Source of the DNA: Parafrankia sp. EUN1f
GTDB taxonomy: Bacteria > Actinomycetota > Actinomycetes > Frankiales > Frankiaceae
Direction of reading: 5' to 3'
Assembly (NCBI RefSeq): GCF_000177675.1
Contig: NZ_ADGX01000030.1
Span: 1 to 64,000, forward strand
Length of the DNA: 64,000 bases
Each line of letters starts with the position of its first letter. Within the stretch, counting starts at the first letter, position 1. Both the position numbers and the translations under genes were made by a program. The notes beneath the pieces were generated by a model, which was given only the letters and a program-made list of their open reading frames with translations, did no database searches and had not been told where the DNA came from. Shown piece after piece: positions 45,373 to 53,847 of this stretch.

Positions 45373-46554
45373 GTGAACCTTCTCGACCTCGTTCTGATCG
45401 CGCTGACCGTGATGTTCGCGATCTCCGGATATCGCCAGGGATTCGCGGTCGGCGCGCTGTCGTTCATCGGCTTCCTCGGCGGCGGTTTTCTCGGTGCCAA
45501 GATCGCCAGCCCGTTCGCCGAGCTCATCGGCCGTGCGGACGACGGCGCGCTGGTCGGTCTCATCGTGGTGGTGGGGCTGGCCCTGACCGGGCAGATCATC
45601 GGGACGGCGCTCGGGACGGTCGTGCGCGGCCGGCTGACCTGGCGGGCCGGTCAGCGGGTCGACGCCGTCGCCGGTGCCGCCCTGTCCGGAGTGTCCGTCC
45701 TGCTCGTCGGCTGGCTGCTCGCGACCACGGTGGACCGCTCGCCGTTCCAGACCCTCGCCCGGGCCGCGCGCGGCTCGGAGATCCTCGGCGCCGTCGACGC
45801 CCAGATGCCCGACGACGTCCGCCACACCTTCTCCGACCTGCGCCAGCTCATGGACGACCAGGGCTTCCCCGAGGTCTTCGCCGGCCTGAACGGAGAACGC
45901 ATCGTCGCCACCGACCCGCCGGACGCGGCCGTCGTGAACGCCACCGAGGTCCAGAACGCGGCGTCGAGCATCCTGAAGATCCGCGGCCAGGCGCCGTCCT
46001 GTGGGAAGCAGGTCGAAGGCACCGGATTCGTCTTCACGCCCCAGCACGTCATGACGAACGCGCACGTCGTGGCGGGTGTGAGCGAGGTCGTCGTCGAGGT
46101 CGGCGCCCAGTCGCTGCCGGCCGAGGTGGTGGAGTTCGACCCCGATCGGGACGTCGCCGTGCTGTACGTGCCGGACCTGCGTCGTGCGCCCCTACGGTTC
46201 CAGGCCTCGCCACCGGGTGAGGCCGGCGACCCGGTGGTCGTCGCCGGTTATCCCCAGGACGGGCCGTACACCACCGAGCCCGCGCGCATCCGCAACGAGC
46301 AGACCGCCAGCGCGCCGGACATCTACTCACGTGGCACGGTCCGACGCGAGATCTTCGCGATCCGCGGCCAGGTGCTGCCGGGCAACTCCGGCGGGCCGCT
46401 GCTCTCCGACACCGGCGCTGTCCTCGGAGTGGTCTTCGCCGCCGCGACGGACGACGACGACACCGGTTACGTGCTCACCGCGCAGGAGGTGAGCGTCCCG
46501 GCCCAGCGCGGCGCCCAGGCCACCGCCCCGGTCAGCACGCAGGGCTGCGACTGA
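45373..46554 (+). CDS. marP: Membrane-anchored acid-resistance serine protease MarP
   Basis: 393 residues. The first 150 contain four hydrophobic helices of the CvpA/colicin V production type (LLDLVLIALTVMFAISGYRQG). The rest is a trypsin-like periplasmic protease with catalytic His (TNAHVVAG), Asp (DRDVAVLYV) and Ser (GNSGGPLL). Two cysteines (SCGKQ and TQGCD) could form the activating disulfide described for MarP. In mycobacteria MarP maintains pH homeostasis through cell-wall hydrolase processing. The start is GTG 45373. Its end overlaps the convergent hydrolase gene by 23 bases. Confidence 0.9.
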   Translation: MNLLDLVLIALTVMFAISGYRQGFAVGALSFIGFLGGGFLGAKIASPFAELIGRADDGALVGLIVVVGLALTGQIIGTALGTVVRGRLTWRAGQRVDAVAGAALSGVSVLLVGWLLATTVDRSPFQTLARAARGSEILGAVDAQMPDDVRHTFSDLRQLMDDQGFPEVFAGLNGERIVATDPPDAAVVNATEVQNAASSILKIRGQAPSCGKQVEGTGFVFTPQHVMTNAHVVAGVSEVVVEVGAQSLPAEVVEFDPDRDVAVLYVPDLRRAPLRFQASPPGEAGDPVVVAGYPQDGPYTTEPARIRNEQTASAPDIYSRGTVRREIFAIRGQVLPGNSGGPLLSDTGAVLGVVFAAATDDDDTGYVLTAQEVSVPAQRGAQATAPVSTQGCD

Positions 46555-47521
46555 TCCCGCCGTTTCCGCCGTTCCCGCCGTCGGCGTTCCCGCCGTCGGT
46601 CTCCGCGAGCCAGGCGACCAGGTCACGGGTGACGGTGTCCGGGTCCTCCTCGTGCGGGAAGTGCCCGAGGCCGTCATACAGCCGCCATGTGTACGACGCG
46701 GCCACGTGCCGTTCCGACCCGGCCGCGGTCGACGGCAGGAAGCACCGGTCGAGGCTGCCGTGCAGCTGCAGGGTGGGCACCCGCACCGGCGTCCGCAGCA
46801 GCTCGACGAAGCGCGCTCCGTCCGGCCGCAGCTGGGACCGCACCACCCAGCGGTGATACTCCAGCGAGCTGTGGGCCACGCCGGGGATCCGCATCGCGCC
46901 GCGATAGCGTGCCTCAGCCTCCGGTGTCGGGTAGCCCGGGCCTCCCCAGCCACGTAGGAGCTCGGCGACGTAGGCCGCTCCCTCCGCGACCAGGCGGCGT
47001 TCCGGCACCCACGGCAGCTGGAAGGCGGCCAGGTACCGGCTGGCCAGCCCCTGGCCCCGCACATCGGCGACGATCCGGCGCCGGACCCGTAGCGGATGCG
47101 GCATGCTGATCACCGCCAGCCCCCGCACCACCCGCGGCCGGCGGACCGCCGTCACCCAGCCGAGCAGACCACCCCAGTCATGGCCGACGATCACCGCGTC
47201 GCGCTCACCGAGTGCCCGCACCAGCCCGGCGACGTCATCGGCCAGCGTGAACGCGTCATAGCCCCGCGGCGGTTTGTCGCTCGCTCCGTACCCACGAAGA
47301 TCGGCGGCGACCACCCGGTAGCCGGCCGCGGGCAGATCCCGCAGCTGGCTGCGCCACGTCCACCAGAACTGCGGGAAACCGTGGAGAAGGAGGACCAGTG
47401 GACCCTCGCCCGCCTCGGCCACATGCAGCCGGGTTCCGTTGGTCGAGACGTCCCGGTGGCGCCACGGCCCGTCAACGAGCACGGCCGCGGGCTCAGAGAT
47501 GGCATCCTCCATCATCTCCAA
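46532..47521 (-). CDS. Alpha/beta hydrolase, epoxide hydrolase EphE-like
   Basis: 329 residues. The oxyanion motif HGFPQFWW, the nucleophile elbow GHDWGG with Asp, and the catalytic His in LGHFPHEEDP give the epoxide hydrolase triad. The lid region (residues 150-230) carries tyrosines that could activate the epoxide. Position next to marP matches ephE (Rv3670). The C-terminal 20 residues are a Gly-Asn-rich tail overlapping marP in antisense. Confidence 0.88.
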   Translation of the reverse strand: MEMMEDAISEPAAVLVDGPWRHRDVSTNGTRLHVAEAGEGPLVLLLHGFPQFWWTWRSQLRDLPAAGYRVVAADLRGYGASDKPPRGYDAFTLADDVAGLVRALGERDAVIVGHDWGGLLGWVTAVRRPRVVRGLAVISMPHPLRVRRRIVADVRGQGLASRYLAAFQLPWVPERRLVAEGAAYVAELLRGWGGPGYPTPEAEARYRGAMRIPGVAHSSLEYHRWVVRSQLRPDGARFVELLRTPVRVPTLQLHGSLDRCFLPSTAAGSERHVAASYTWRLYDGLGHFPHEEDPDTVTRDLVAWLAETDGGNADGGNGGNGGISRSPAC

Positions 47522-47637
47522 GGATGGCAGACCCGCTGCTTCTGCCGACGGGTGGTCGGTGCACCGGGCCCTCCCGGCTTCCGCCGCCGCGCTCAGCCTG
47601 TTCGGCTGTCGCCGCGCCCGGCTGTCGCCGCGCCCGG

Positions 47638-48159
47638 CTACTCCGCTGCCGCCGGTCCCGCCACGGCCGGTCCCGCCACCGCGCTGCCTGGCCCCGCCGG
47701 GGCGCTTCCCACCTCGGCCGTGCCCTGGCCCGTTCGGGCGGCCCCCGACCCGCCGGTTGGCCGGCGCAGCCAGGCGATGTCATCGCGCACCGTCTGGATG
47801 GTCCGTTCGGGGGGTGAAAGCTTCTTGAAGCGGGTAAGCGCGAAAACCACCAGCAGCCCGGCCAGGGCCAGATAAAGCACGGCCGTCAGCAGGTAAGCCC
47901 AGAACCGCTCCATCCCCGCCCAGGTGAACAGCTCACCGAGGAAGATCGTCCCGGCGATCAGCGCGCCGAACCCCAGGCCGGCCGCCACCACCAGGAACCC
48001 GGCACCCAGACCCGCGGACACCGCCTGCCTGGCGAGCTCGGCCTTCGCGAGCTCGATCTCCTGGCGGATCAGCAGCGACATGTCCCGGGTCGCCAGTGCG
48101 ACCAGCTCCCCCAGCGTCGGCTCCCGCCCCGCTCGTGAGCTGTCGGTCCTTGTCGGCAC
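47638..48159 (-). CDS. Phage-holin-family membrane protein (Phage_holin_3_6)
   Basis: 173 residues. ELVALATRDMSLLIRQEIELAKAEL is the conserved N-terminal helix of this family, followed by two transmembrane segments (residues about 52-78 and 88-108), then a cytoplasmic tail of Gly-Pro-Ala repeats ending VAGPAVAGPAAAE. Despite the name, these chromosomal proteins are not phage holins; their role is unknown. It matches the Rv3669 position after ephE. The tail repeats are short and probably variable. Confidence 0.85.
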   Translation of the reverse strand: MPTRTDSSRAGREPTLGELVALATRDMSLLIRQEIELAKAELARQAVSAGLGAGFLVVAAGLGFGALIAGTIFLGELFTWAGMERFWAYLLTAVLYLALAGLLVVFALTRFKKLSPPERTIQTVRDDIAWLRRPTGGSGAARTGQGTAEVGSAPAGPGSAVAGPAVAGPAAAE

Positions 48160-48416
48160 GCCGGCTCCTCCCTCTCAAAGCCGGCCCGTGACCCCGCCGA
48201 TCGGGTCCGGTGCCGGCGCGCTTGCGGGGGCACGCGGCGGCGCTGCGTGGCCGCCCCGTCCGGATCCCCTGTGAGCAGTGTGGCCCGCGGCGGCGGAACA
48301 CGTGGGGCGACGGGCCCGATCGAACGGTGTGATCCGAGGGACGATTCGCTCTTCCAGCGGTCATGACGAAGTCGGGAGCCGTCCTCGGCACACCCGGGCG
48401 AGGTAGCGTCTGCCGG

Positions 48417-49460
48417 GTGACAGCACCTTCGTCGGCATCAGTCGTCGGCAGCGACCCGCTCGGCAGTGTTGCGGCGATCCCCGGTGTCGACGAGGCCGCC
48501 ACGGCCGCGCGCGCGGGCGTGGACGCACTGCTGCGGCACCGCATCCTGCGCCGCCGCAGCGCCGAGGTGACCGCCGAGGCCTCGCTGCGCGCCGCCCGAG
48601 CGTCCGCCGCTCTGGAAGGGCACGACGTCCCGCTCGACGTGCTCAGAACCCACCTCGGCGACCATGAGCTCACCCTCGATGCCGATGCCGATGCCGGTGC
48701 CGCCGCCCCGGCCGGGCTCGCCGACGGGCACGTCAGCGGACCGGCCGACGTCACCGACAGCCGGTCGCTGGCCGTGACGCTGGGAGCCGTCCGGCTCTAC
48801 GCGGAGCTGGGCACGCTGTCATCCGCGTGGGAGCGCGCACCGCGGCAGGCCTTGGCGCGCATGCACGTCCTCGCCGGTCGAGGCCTGCTCCCGGACGAGG
48901 CGCTGGGCCGGCCACGGGTCGACGTTCAGGGGCCGGGAGCCGCCGTCGGAACGGCGGGGCTGGCCGGGCCGTGGGGCGAGCCGACGGTGTCCGCCATGGA
49001 GATGTCGGTGCGGCTCGACGGGCTCACCGCCGTGCTGACCGCCCCGACCCGCGCTCCCGCGATCGTGGTCGCCGCGATCATCCATGGGGAGCTGCTCGCG
49101 ATCCGGCCGTTCGGCGTGCTCGACGGCATCATCGCCCGCGCCGCCGCCCGGCTCGTCCTGATCAGCCGAGGCCTCGACCCGAAGGCCCTGGTCGCGACAG
49201 ACGTGGGCCACCTCGAGCTGGCCCACGGCAGCGCGGCAGCGGCCCTGGGCGGAGCCGGAGCCCCGTCCACGCCGTCCGCTGCCGGTGCGGGCACCGGCAC
49301 CGGTACCGCCGATCCCGAGGAGACCTACAGCGCCGCACTTGCCGCGTACGTCGCGGGCGGGGCGGACGGGGTGGGTGCCTGGGTGCGGCACTGCGCCCGC
49401 GCGGTCGGGCTGGCGGCCCGGGAATCACTCGCGGTGTGCGAGGCGCTCTCCCGCGCCTGA
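48417..49460 (+). CDS. Degenerate Fic-fold protein linked to the Tad locus
   Basis: 347 residues from GTG 48417 (ATG 48363 is also in frame). Around residue 64 SAALEG fits the Fic inhibitory-helix motif (S/T)XXXE(G/N). Around residue 225-245, HGELLAIRPFGVLDGIIARAAAR takes the place of the Fic core HPFXDGNGRXXR: the catalytic His is Arg and the GNGR loop is GIIAR. AMP transfer is therefore unlikely. Homologues precede ssd/tadA in Streptomyces, often labelled oxidoreductase. The role may be structural or regulatory. The Fic assignment is my motif reading. Confidence 0.65.
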   Translation: MTAPSSASVVGSDPLGSVAAIPGVDEAATAARAGVDALLRHRILRRRSAEVTAEASLRAARASAALEGHDVPLDVLRTHLGDHELTLDADADAGAAAPAGLADGHVSGPADVTDSRSLAVTLGAVRLYAELGTLSSAWERAPRQALARMHVLAGRGLLPDEALGRPRVDVQGPGAAVGTAGLAGPWGEPTVSAMEMSVRLDGLTAVLTAPTRAPAIVVAAIIHGELLAIRPFGVLDGIIARAAARLVLISRGLDPKALVATDVGHLELAHGSAAAALGGAGAPSTPSAAGAGTGTGTADPEETYSAALAAYVAGGADGVGAWVRHCARAVGLAARESLAVCEALSRA

Positions 49461-49493
49461 GAGCCTCAACTCTTCGAGCTACGGCTTCCAGGC

Positions 49494-49642
49494 AAGATCT
49501 GAGGACTGTGGTCGCCAGGACGACGAAGATCCTCAGATCTTCCGGGCCGAGGCTTCGAGTTTCCGCGACTGCCGTCGTCGTTGTCACCGAGCAAGAAGTG
49601 ATGATTTTGGCCGTTGCAGCAACCGAAATCCTCACTTCTTGC
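49494..49642. repeat. Two hairpin repeats, family members 3 and 2
   Basis: Hairpin 3: AAGATCTGAGGA (49494-49505) with TCCTCAGATCTT (49530-49541); on the minus strand its flanks (TCGAAGCC-CGG) match the tandem units at 17720-17909. Hairpin 2: GCAAGAAGTGA (49591-49601) with TCACTTCTTGC (49632-49642) and an inner GATTTTGG/CCGAAATC, nearly identical to the hairpin at 1111-1164. The rest of the 547-base gap to ssd has no gene. Confidence 0.75.
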
Positions 49643-49793
49643 GGATCATCAAGCGGCTTCGCGCCCCGCTTGCACCTCTTGGGGTGAATTGCGCTGGCAG
49701 ACCACCAGGTCGCTCCAGGGAGCAGGATCCGCCACTTCTCGGGATCTTGCTACACGCTCCCGGGACGACCACAATCCTCAGTTCCTGTCCGGT

Positions 49794-49837
49794 AGCAGCA
49801 CCGGATACGGCAGCAGCACCGGATACGGCAGCAGCCC
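49794..49837. repeat. 18-bp tandem repeat
   Basis: AGCAGCACCGGATACGGC occurs twice in perfect tandem, followed by a partial third copy (AGCAGC). It lies about 170 bases upstream of ssd in the same non-coding region as the hairpin repeats. Confidence 0.75.
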
Positions 49838-50007
49838 GGAGCCGCGGCTCGAGACCGAGGGTCGTCGTCGGCCTCCGGTCACACCTCGGAACAGTCGCGG
49901 GCCAGCCCTTATAACACGGCGCCGCCCCCGATGAAGATCCGCATCCGCCGGCCCGGCCGGCGCATGGTGGCCGCACACAGCCACCCGCGCCGAAGGGACG
50001 GCCCGCC

Positions 50008-51563
50008 ATGACCCCCGCGAAGCCGATCACGCCAGCCGACGACACTCCCCGTGGACGTCCGCTGGTCGTCACCGATTCGCACGAGCTTCTCGACGACCTG
50101 CTGCGGCTCGCGGCCGCGGCGGGCACGACCGTGACGGTCGCGCCGACGGCCAGGGCCGCCAGCCGGTACTGGGCGAACGCACCGCTGGTCGTGGTCGGCG
50201 CCGACCGCGCCGCGGCCTGTGTCGCCGCGAATCTGCCGCCGCGGTCGGACATCGTGCTCGTCGGAACCGACGTCGACGACCGTCGGACCTGGAGTCTGGC
50301 GCTTCTGATCAATGCCGAGCACGTGATCTTCCTTCCCGCGGCCGAGACCTGGCTCGTGAACGTCCTCTCCCGTGCGGCGGACGCCGCCAGCCGCCGGTCG
50401 CTGACCCTCGGTGTGCTCGGCGGGCACGGCGGGGCCGGCTCCACCACCCTGGCCGTGACGCTGGCCCGCGCCGGACTGCGGCGCCGGGTCCGCTCGGCGC
50501 TGCTGGAGATCGACCCGTTCGGCGGCCTCACGGTGGGCGCGGACACACCCTCGGGCTCCGGTCCCGGATCGGAGGCCAGCGAGGGCGACGGGCCCCCGGC
50601 AGGCGTCCCTCGGTTCCATCCGGCGGGCGCCGGCTCAGCGGTGCGCCACGCTGCCGGCGGCGATCTGTCCGCGGCGCAGGCACGCCCGCCCCAGGCCCGG
50701 GGCCCCACCCCTGGGCACGCCCAGGGGCCCGGCGCCGTCCCCTCACACCGGCAGGCACTGTCATCGGGGACGCCGCGCGTGCGGACCCACCGCACCCGCG
50801 GCCAGCCGACGACGAGAACGAGGATGACTTCCTCGAACACTTCCTCGCCGGGCCGCCCATGTGGGGCGGCGATCTACCGGTGCTCTCCTGGGACCGCGAC
50901 GAGATCCCTGTACTGTCACCGCCGGCCATCAGCGCCATGTTCGCCACCGCTCGCGGTGGCGCTGACCTGATCGTCGCCGACCTGCCTCGCTCCGCCGATG
51001 CCGGGGCGGACGTCGGGCTTTTCCTCTGCGAGACGGTGCTGCTCGTCGTGACGGCCGAGCCCGCGGCAGCCGCGGCGGCGGCTCGGGTCGCCAGGTATGT
51101 GACGCGTACCTGCTCGGACGTGCGACTGGTCGTCCGCCTCCCACCGCCGGGCATGCTCCCACCGCCGGGCGCGCAGCCACCCGGCCCGGCTCGCGGCGGT
51201 TCGCCCGGCAGCGGCTCACCCGCCGAGCGGAACGGGCCGGACGAGTCCCTGCACCCGGCGGTGGCCCGCACCGTCGCCACCGTGGGACTTCCGCTGGCCG
51301 GCGTGATCCACCACGAACCGGCCGCGAACCCCGTGGTCATGGCCGGCCATGATCATCAGGGGACGTCCGGCTCCGAGGGAAACCGTCCGGCTACGGCCAG
51401 AACCTCGGGCGCGTCGCGCTCGGAATCCACAGTGAGGATCACAAAGCGACCGCCCGTCGAAGCCGAAGCGGCGGCGGAAGGCTTGACCGCCGGAGCGTCG
51501 CTCATCCGGTTCAGCGATCGCTTTCTCGCGGAAGTCGGCCTCACCGGCGGAGCGCACCTGTGA
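50008..51563 (+). pseudogene. ssd: Septum site-determining protein Ssd (CpaE/TadZ-like), frameshifted
   Basis: The 5' half reads from ATG 50008: a receiver-like domain, then the deviant P-loop LGVLGGHGGAGSTTLAV and LLEIDPFGGLTVG. The 3' half reads in another frame (LPVLSWDRDEIPVL, ADLIVADLPRSADAG, ETVLLVVTAEP) to 51563. Joining them needs one extra base. The break lies in the GC-rich linker, roughly 50690-50760, near a CCCCTGGG/CCCAGGGG hairpin. Ssd/TadZ proteins position the Tad pilus machinery. The stop overlaps the tadA start (GTGA). A sequence error is possible, but tadA next to it is also broken. Confidence 0.75.
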
Positions 51564-52471
51564 GAGCCGGCCGGTCCCGCGCCTCGTCGGCCTCAGCCGA
51601 TGCCGTCACCGCGGTGCCGTTCGCCGCCCCGCTGCCCGGGCCGCCGCGTTCCGGGGCGACCCCACCCGGGGCGGTGCTGCCCGGGGCGGTGCTGCCGCCG
51701 CCGGCTCCGTTCGAGACGAGCCCCTTCGAGCCAGGCCCGTCCGACGCAGGCCCGTCCGAGGCCGACCTGGCCGAGGCGGCCAGGTTCGCTTCGAACGGGG
51801 CGAGCTCGACGCCATCCCAGGGGCATGCCCAGCGGCTGGGGCCGCTCGCGGTCCTGCTGCGCGACCCGGAGATCACCGACATCCTGGTCAACGGCCCGGA
51901 CAAGGTCTGGATCGAACGAGCCGGCCGGCTTCGTCTCACCGGCGTGCGCTTCGCCGACGACGGAGCCGTCCGGGCACTCGCCGTCAGCGGCGGCCGCCGG
52001 CTCGACACCGCCATGCCGTTCGCCGACATCCGGCTGCCAGACGGAATCCGCCTGCACGCCATGCTCTCCCCGCCCGCCCTGGGCGGAACCTGCCTGTCAC
52101 TGCGCAGGCCGCGCCCCGTGCCGTTCACCCTGGACGACCTCGCGGCAGCCGGCACCCTGGGGCCCGACACCGCGGCCGCCCTGCGTGCCGTCCTCGCCGC
52201 CCGGCTCACCGCGCTCATCAGCGGCGGAACCGGGACGGGGAAGAGCACCCTGCTCGCCGCCCTGCTGGACGCCGTTCCCGCGACAGAACGGATCGTGCTG
52301 GTCGAGGACACCGCGGAGCTCGTCCTCTCCCGCATCAACGTGGTCCGCCTGGAGGCTCGCGCGGCGAACGTCGAGGGCGCCGGTGAGATCACCCAGCGAG
52401 AACTGGTCCGCCAGGCACTGCGCATGCGGCCGGACCGCCTCGTCGTAGGCGAGGTCCGCGGAGCGGAGGTA
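51560..52471 (+). pseudogene. tadA: Tad/Flp pilus ATPase TadA (CpaF), truncated at 3' end
   Basis: The reading frame starts at GTG 51560, coupled to ssd. Visible: ITDILVNGPDKVWIER, LISGGTGTGKSTLLAALLDAV (Walker A, residues about 215-235), LVEDTAEL, and RMRPDRLVVGEVRGAEV, where the Walker B region ends. Homology stops there; the frame continues with an unrelated, Arg/Pro-rich tail to a TGA at 52618. About 100 residues, including the His-box region, are missing. The break coincides with the left end of the mobile element, so insertion into tadA is the likely cause. Confidence 0.85.
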
Positions 52472-52592
52472 TCCCGACGGCGGGGTCACCAGCCCGATCC
52501 CGTTCCGGGTGGAACTACCCGCCTGACCTGCGCATCTGCCCCACCGAGACCCCTCGTCCGACCTGGGCGGGGGGTCTCGCCATGTCCAGGCG

Positions 52593-52668
52593 GGCAAGTC
52601 TGCATGACAGTGACGTGAGGGTGCGATACCCAGACGAGGCAAGTTTGCGCGACAGTGACGTGAGGGTG
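52593..52668. repeat. 31-bp direct repeat at the tadA junction
   Basis: Two copies of a 31-base unit (52593-52623 and 52638-52668), starting GGCAAGT(C/T)TGC and ending GACAGTGACGTGAGGGTG, with three differences, spaced 45 bases start to start. They lie about 120 bases inside the tadA break. They could be the multiple terminal repeats of an insertion sequence (IS21-type ends look similar) or recombinase arm sites. Confidence 0.7.
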
Positions 52669-52670
52669 GT

Positions 52671-52686
52671 GACCGTTTAAACGGTC
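52671..52686. promoter_or_regulatory. 16-bp perfect palindrome, operator candidate
   Basis: GACCGTTTAAACGGTC is perfectly self-complementary and ends 14 bases upstream of the -35 box of the next gene. It fits a dimeric repressor or activator site. Confidence 0.55.
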
Positions 52687-52695
52687 AGTCGACAC

Positions 52696-52728
52696 CATGT
52701 TTGACATGACTTTGGAAGTAGGTATGCT
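52696..52728 (+). promoter_or_regulatory. Promoter giving a leaderless transcript
   Basis: TTGACA (52701-52706) and TATGCT (52723-52728) are separated by 16 bases. Six bases after the -10 box comes ATG 52735, so transcription would begin at or next to the start codon; no ribosome site is present. The -35 box is embedded in CATGTTTGACATG (52696-52708), an odd-centred palindrome that may be an operator. Confidence 0.7.
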
Positions 52729-52734
52729 GGCTTC

Positions 52735-53319
52735 ATGCCCACGGCAGACGACGAGATCATCGCGAACCTGCGCCGGGCGTACGACGTGGCCGAGGAGGCT
52801 CGTATCGCCGTCCGCGAGCGACGATTGGAAGCACAACGCGCCCTCGATGAGATCCGCGAGGACGAGGAGCGGGCCACCAGGAAGCGGAACCAGGTGCGGG
52901 AGGTCCTCGCCAAGTTCGGGGTACGCCTCGGCGCCAACGTCGATGCAAAGACGTTGACGCAGTACGCGATCGCACCGCCAAAGGCCACGCTCGACCGGGT
53001 CCTCATTGTGTTGCGGGAGTCGTCGTCGCCGTTGAAGCCAGCGGAAGTACTCCAGGACCTAAGTCGAAGGTCCTGGGTGGAGCGCGAATGGAAGGCCCCA
53101 GCTCAGACCGTCTATGCGGCGTTGAAGCGAGCGGCCGAGCACGGATTCGCGGAGCGAGACAACGACGGCCGGTGGTCGCTCGTAAGTAAGCCCACTACAG
53201 ACCCGCCCGCTCAGGTCGCTGAAGACGACCAGAGCGAGGCCAAGGCGTCGGACGATTGGGAGCGGAAGCTCACCGGAGCCGACGAATGGGACCAAGCGCA
53301 GACCGAGGGGGGTGGCTGA
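52735..53319 (+). CDS. Coiled-coil/winged-helix protein of the mobile element
   Basis: 194 residues. Residues 5-60 form a charged coiled coil (ARIAVRERRLEAQRALDEIR). Residues about 85-145 look like a winged-helix domain (ATLDRVLIVLRESSSPLKPAE, then TVYAALKRAAEHGFAERDNDGRWSL). The C-terminus is acidic. This could be a DNA-binding regulator, but I do not recognise a named family. A strong promoter sits directly upstream, giving a leaderless mRNA. One base after its stop codon an ATG opens a 14-codon micropeptide found again after the next ORF. Confidence 0.7.
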   Translation: MPTADDEIIANLRRAYDVAEEARIAVRERRLEAQRALDEIREDEERATRKRNQVREVLAKFGVRLGANVDAKTLTQYAIAPPKATLDRVLIVLRESSSPLKPAEVLQDLSRRSWVEREWKAPAQTVYAALKRAAEHGFAERDNDGRWSLVSKPTTDPPAQVAEDDQSEAKASDDWERKLTGADEWDQAQTEGGG

Positions 53320-53590
53320 CATGGCCGGATTGACTAGGTGCGGCGACCGGTCGAGTGGGGTGTAACGGCACCCGCCGGTCGCCACCGGGCCGTAAAGCCA
53401 AACTTCCTGGCAGGGGCGCATGGCTTGCGAGGCTCGCAGGGGTCCAGAGTACCCCAGGCGCATGATCGTGTCACCTAGTGTGATCATCTCTGCGTCGGCG
53501 CGGACGTCGACTGATCCGATTAGTCGGGTCGACGGACCGCGCCATCAAACCTTAGTTTGGTTGATCTATCGCAAGGTTTAGTCGATCTCG
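53315..53590. repeat. Duplicated ~270-bp element, copy A
   Basis: From the stop codon of the first ORF to about 53590, this matches the element at 54524-54795 closely, with 68 consecutive identical bases at 53442-53509. The identical block contains ATGATC...GATCAT arms around CACCTAGTG and a possible -10 TAGTGT. Downstream are a hairpin around CGACT/AGTCG (53508-53526) and TTTAGT-GATCTCGG motifs. No other gene is supported between 53366 and 53847. Confidence 0.8.
53321..53365 (+). CDS. 14-codon micropeptide, copy A
   Basis: ATG 53321 follows the TGA of the preceding gene after a single C, and reads MAGLTRCGDRSSGV before TAA. The second copy at 54530 reads MAGLTRYGDQTSGV in the same position relative to its upstream ORF. 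Of the eight codons that differ, five changes are synonymous and three are replacements, so selection may act on the peptide. The TGA-C-ATG spacing allows translational re-initiation. It may be a real peptide or a translated leader of the repeated element that follows. Confidence 0.5.
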   Translation: MAGLTRCGDRSSGV

Positions 53591-53778
53591 GTCGGCGTTC
53601 CGGGCGGCATGTCCGGACCACCCCGCCTGCCTGGTGACCTCGGCGGGGCACCTGCGTACCCCATGCGGGCAACCACCACTACCGCCGGTGACACGCGCTG
53701 CAGCTCTGTTACTCCAGTCTCGTGTGTACGTCAAACGTAAATTCTGTACCCACATGTCAAGTCTGGTGCACGCCACGT

Positions 53779-53808
53779 TTGACATCGGTACTCAGTGTCC
53801 GGCATGAT
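53779..53808 (+). promoter_or_regulatory. Second TTTGACAT promoter
   Basis: TTGACA (53779-53784) and CATGAT (53803-53808) are 18 bases apart. The -35 is again set in TTTGACAT, and two more half-sites of the same type lie upstream (CGTCAAACG near 53738 and ATGTCAAG near 53755). Shared motifs suggest one regulator for both units. Confidence 0.55.
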
Positions 53809-53847
53809 CTGCGTATCGGCGCCGAGCATACGGAGGGAGGCGTAAGG

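Noticed and set aside
53059-53487. Minus-strand frames reading MITLGDTIMRLGYSG in both 270-bp copies (also 54484-54753)
   Set aside because: The shared peptide lies in the DNA block that is identical in both copies, so it proves nothing; outside the block, copy A has a stop in the matching upstream frame. A non-coding role is simpler.
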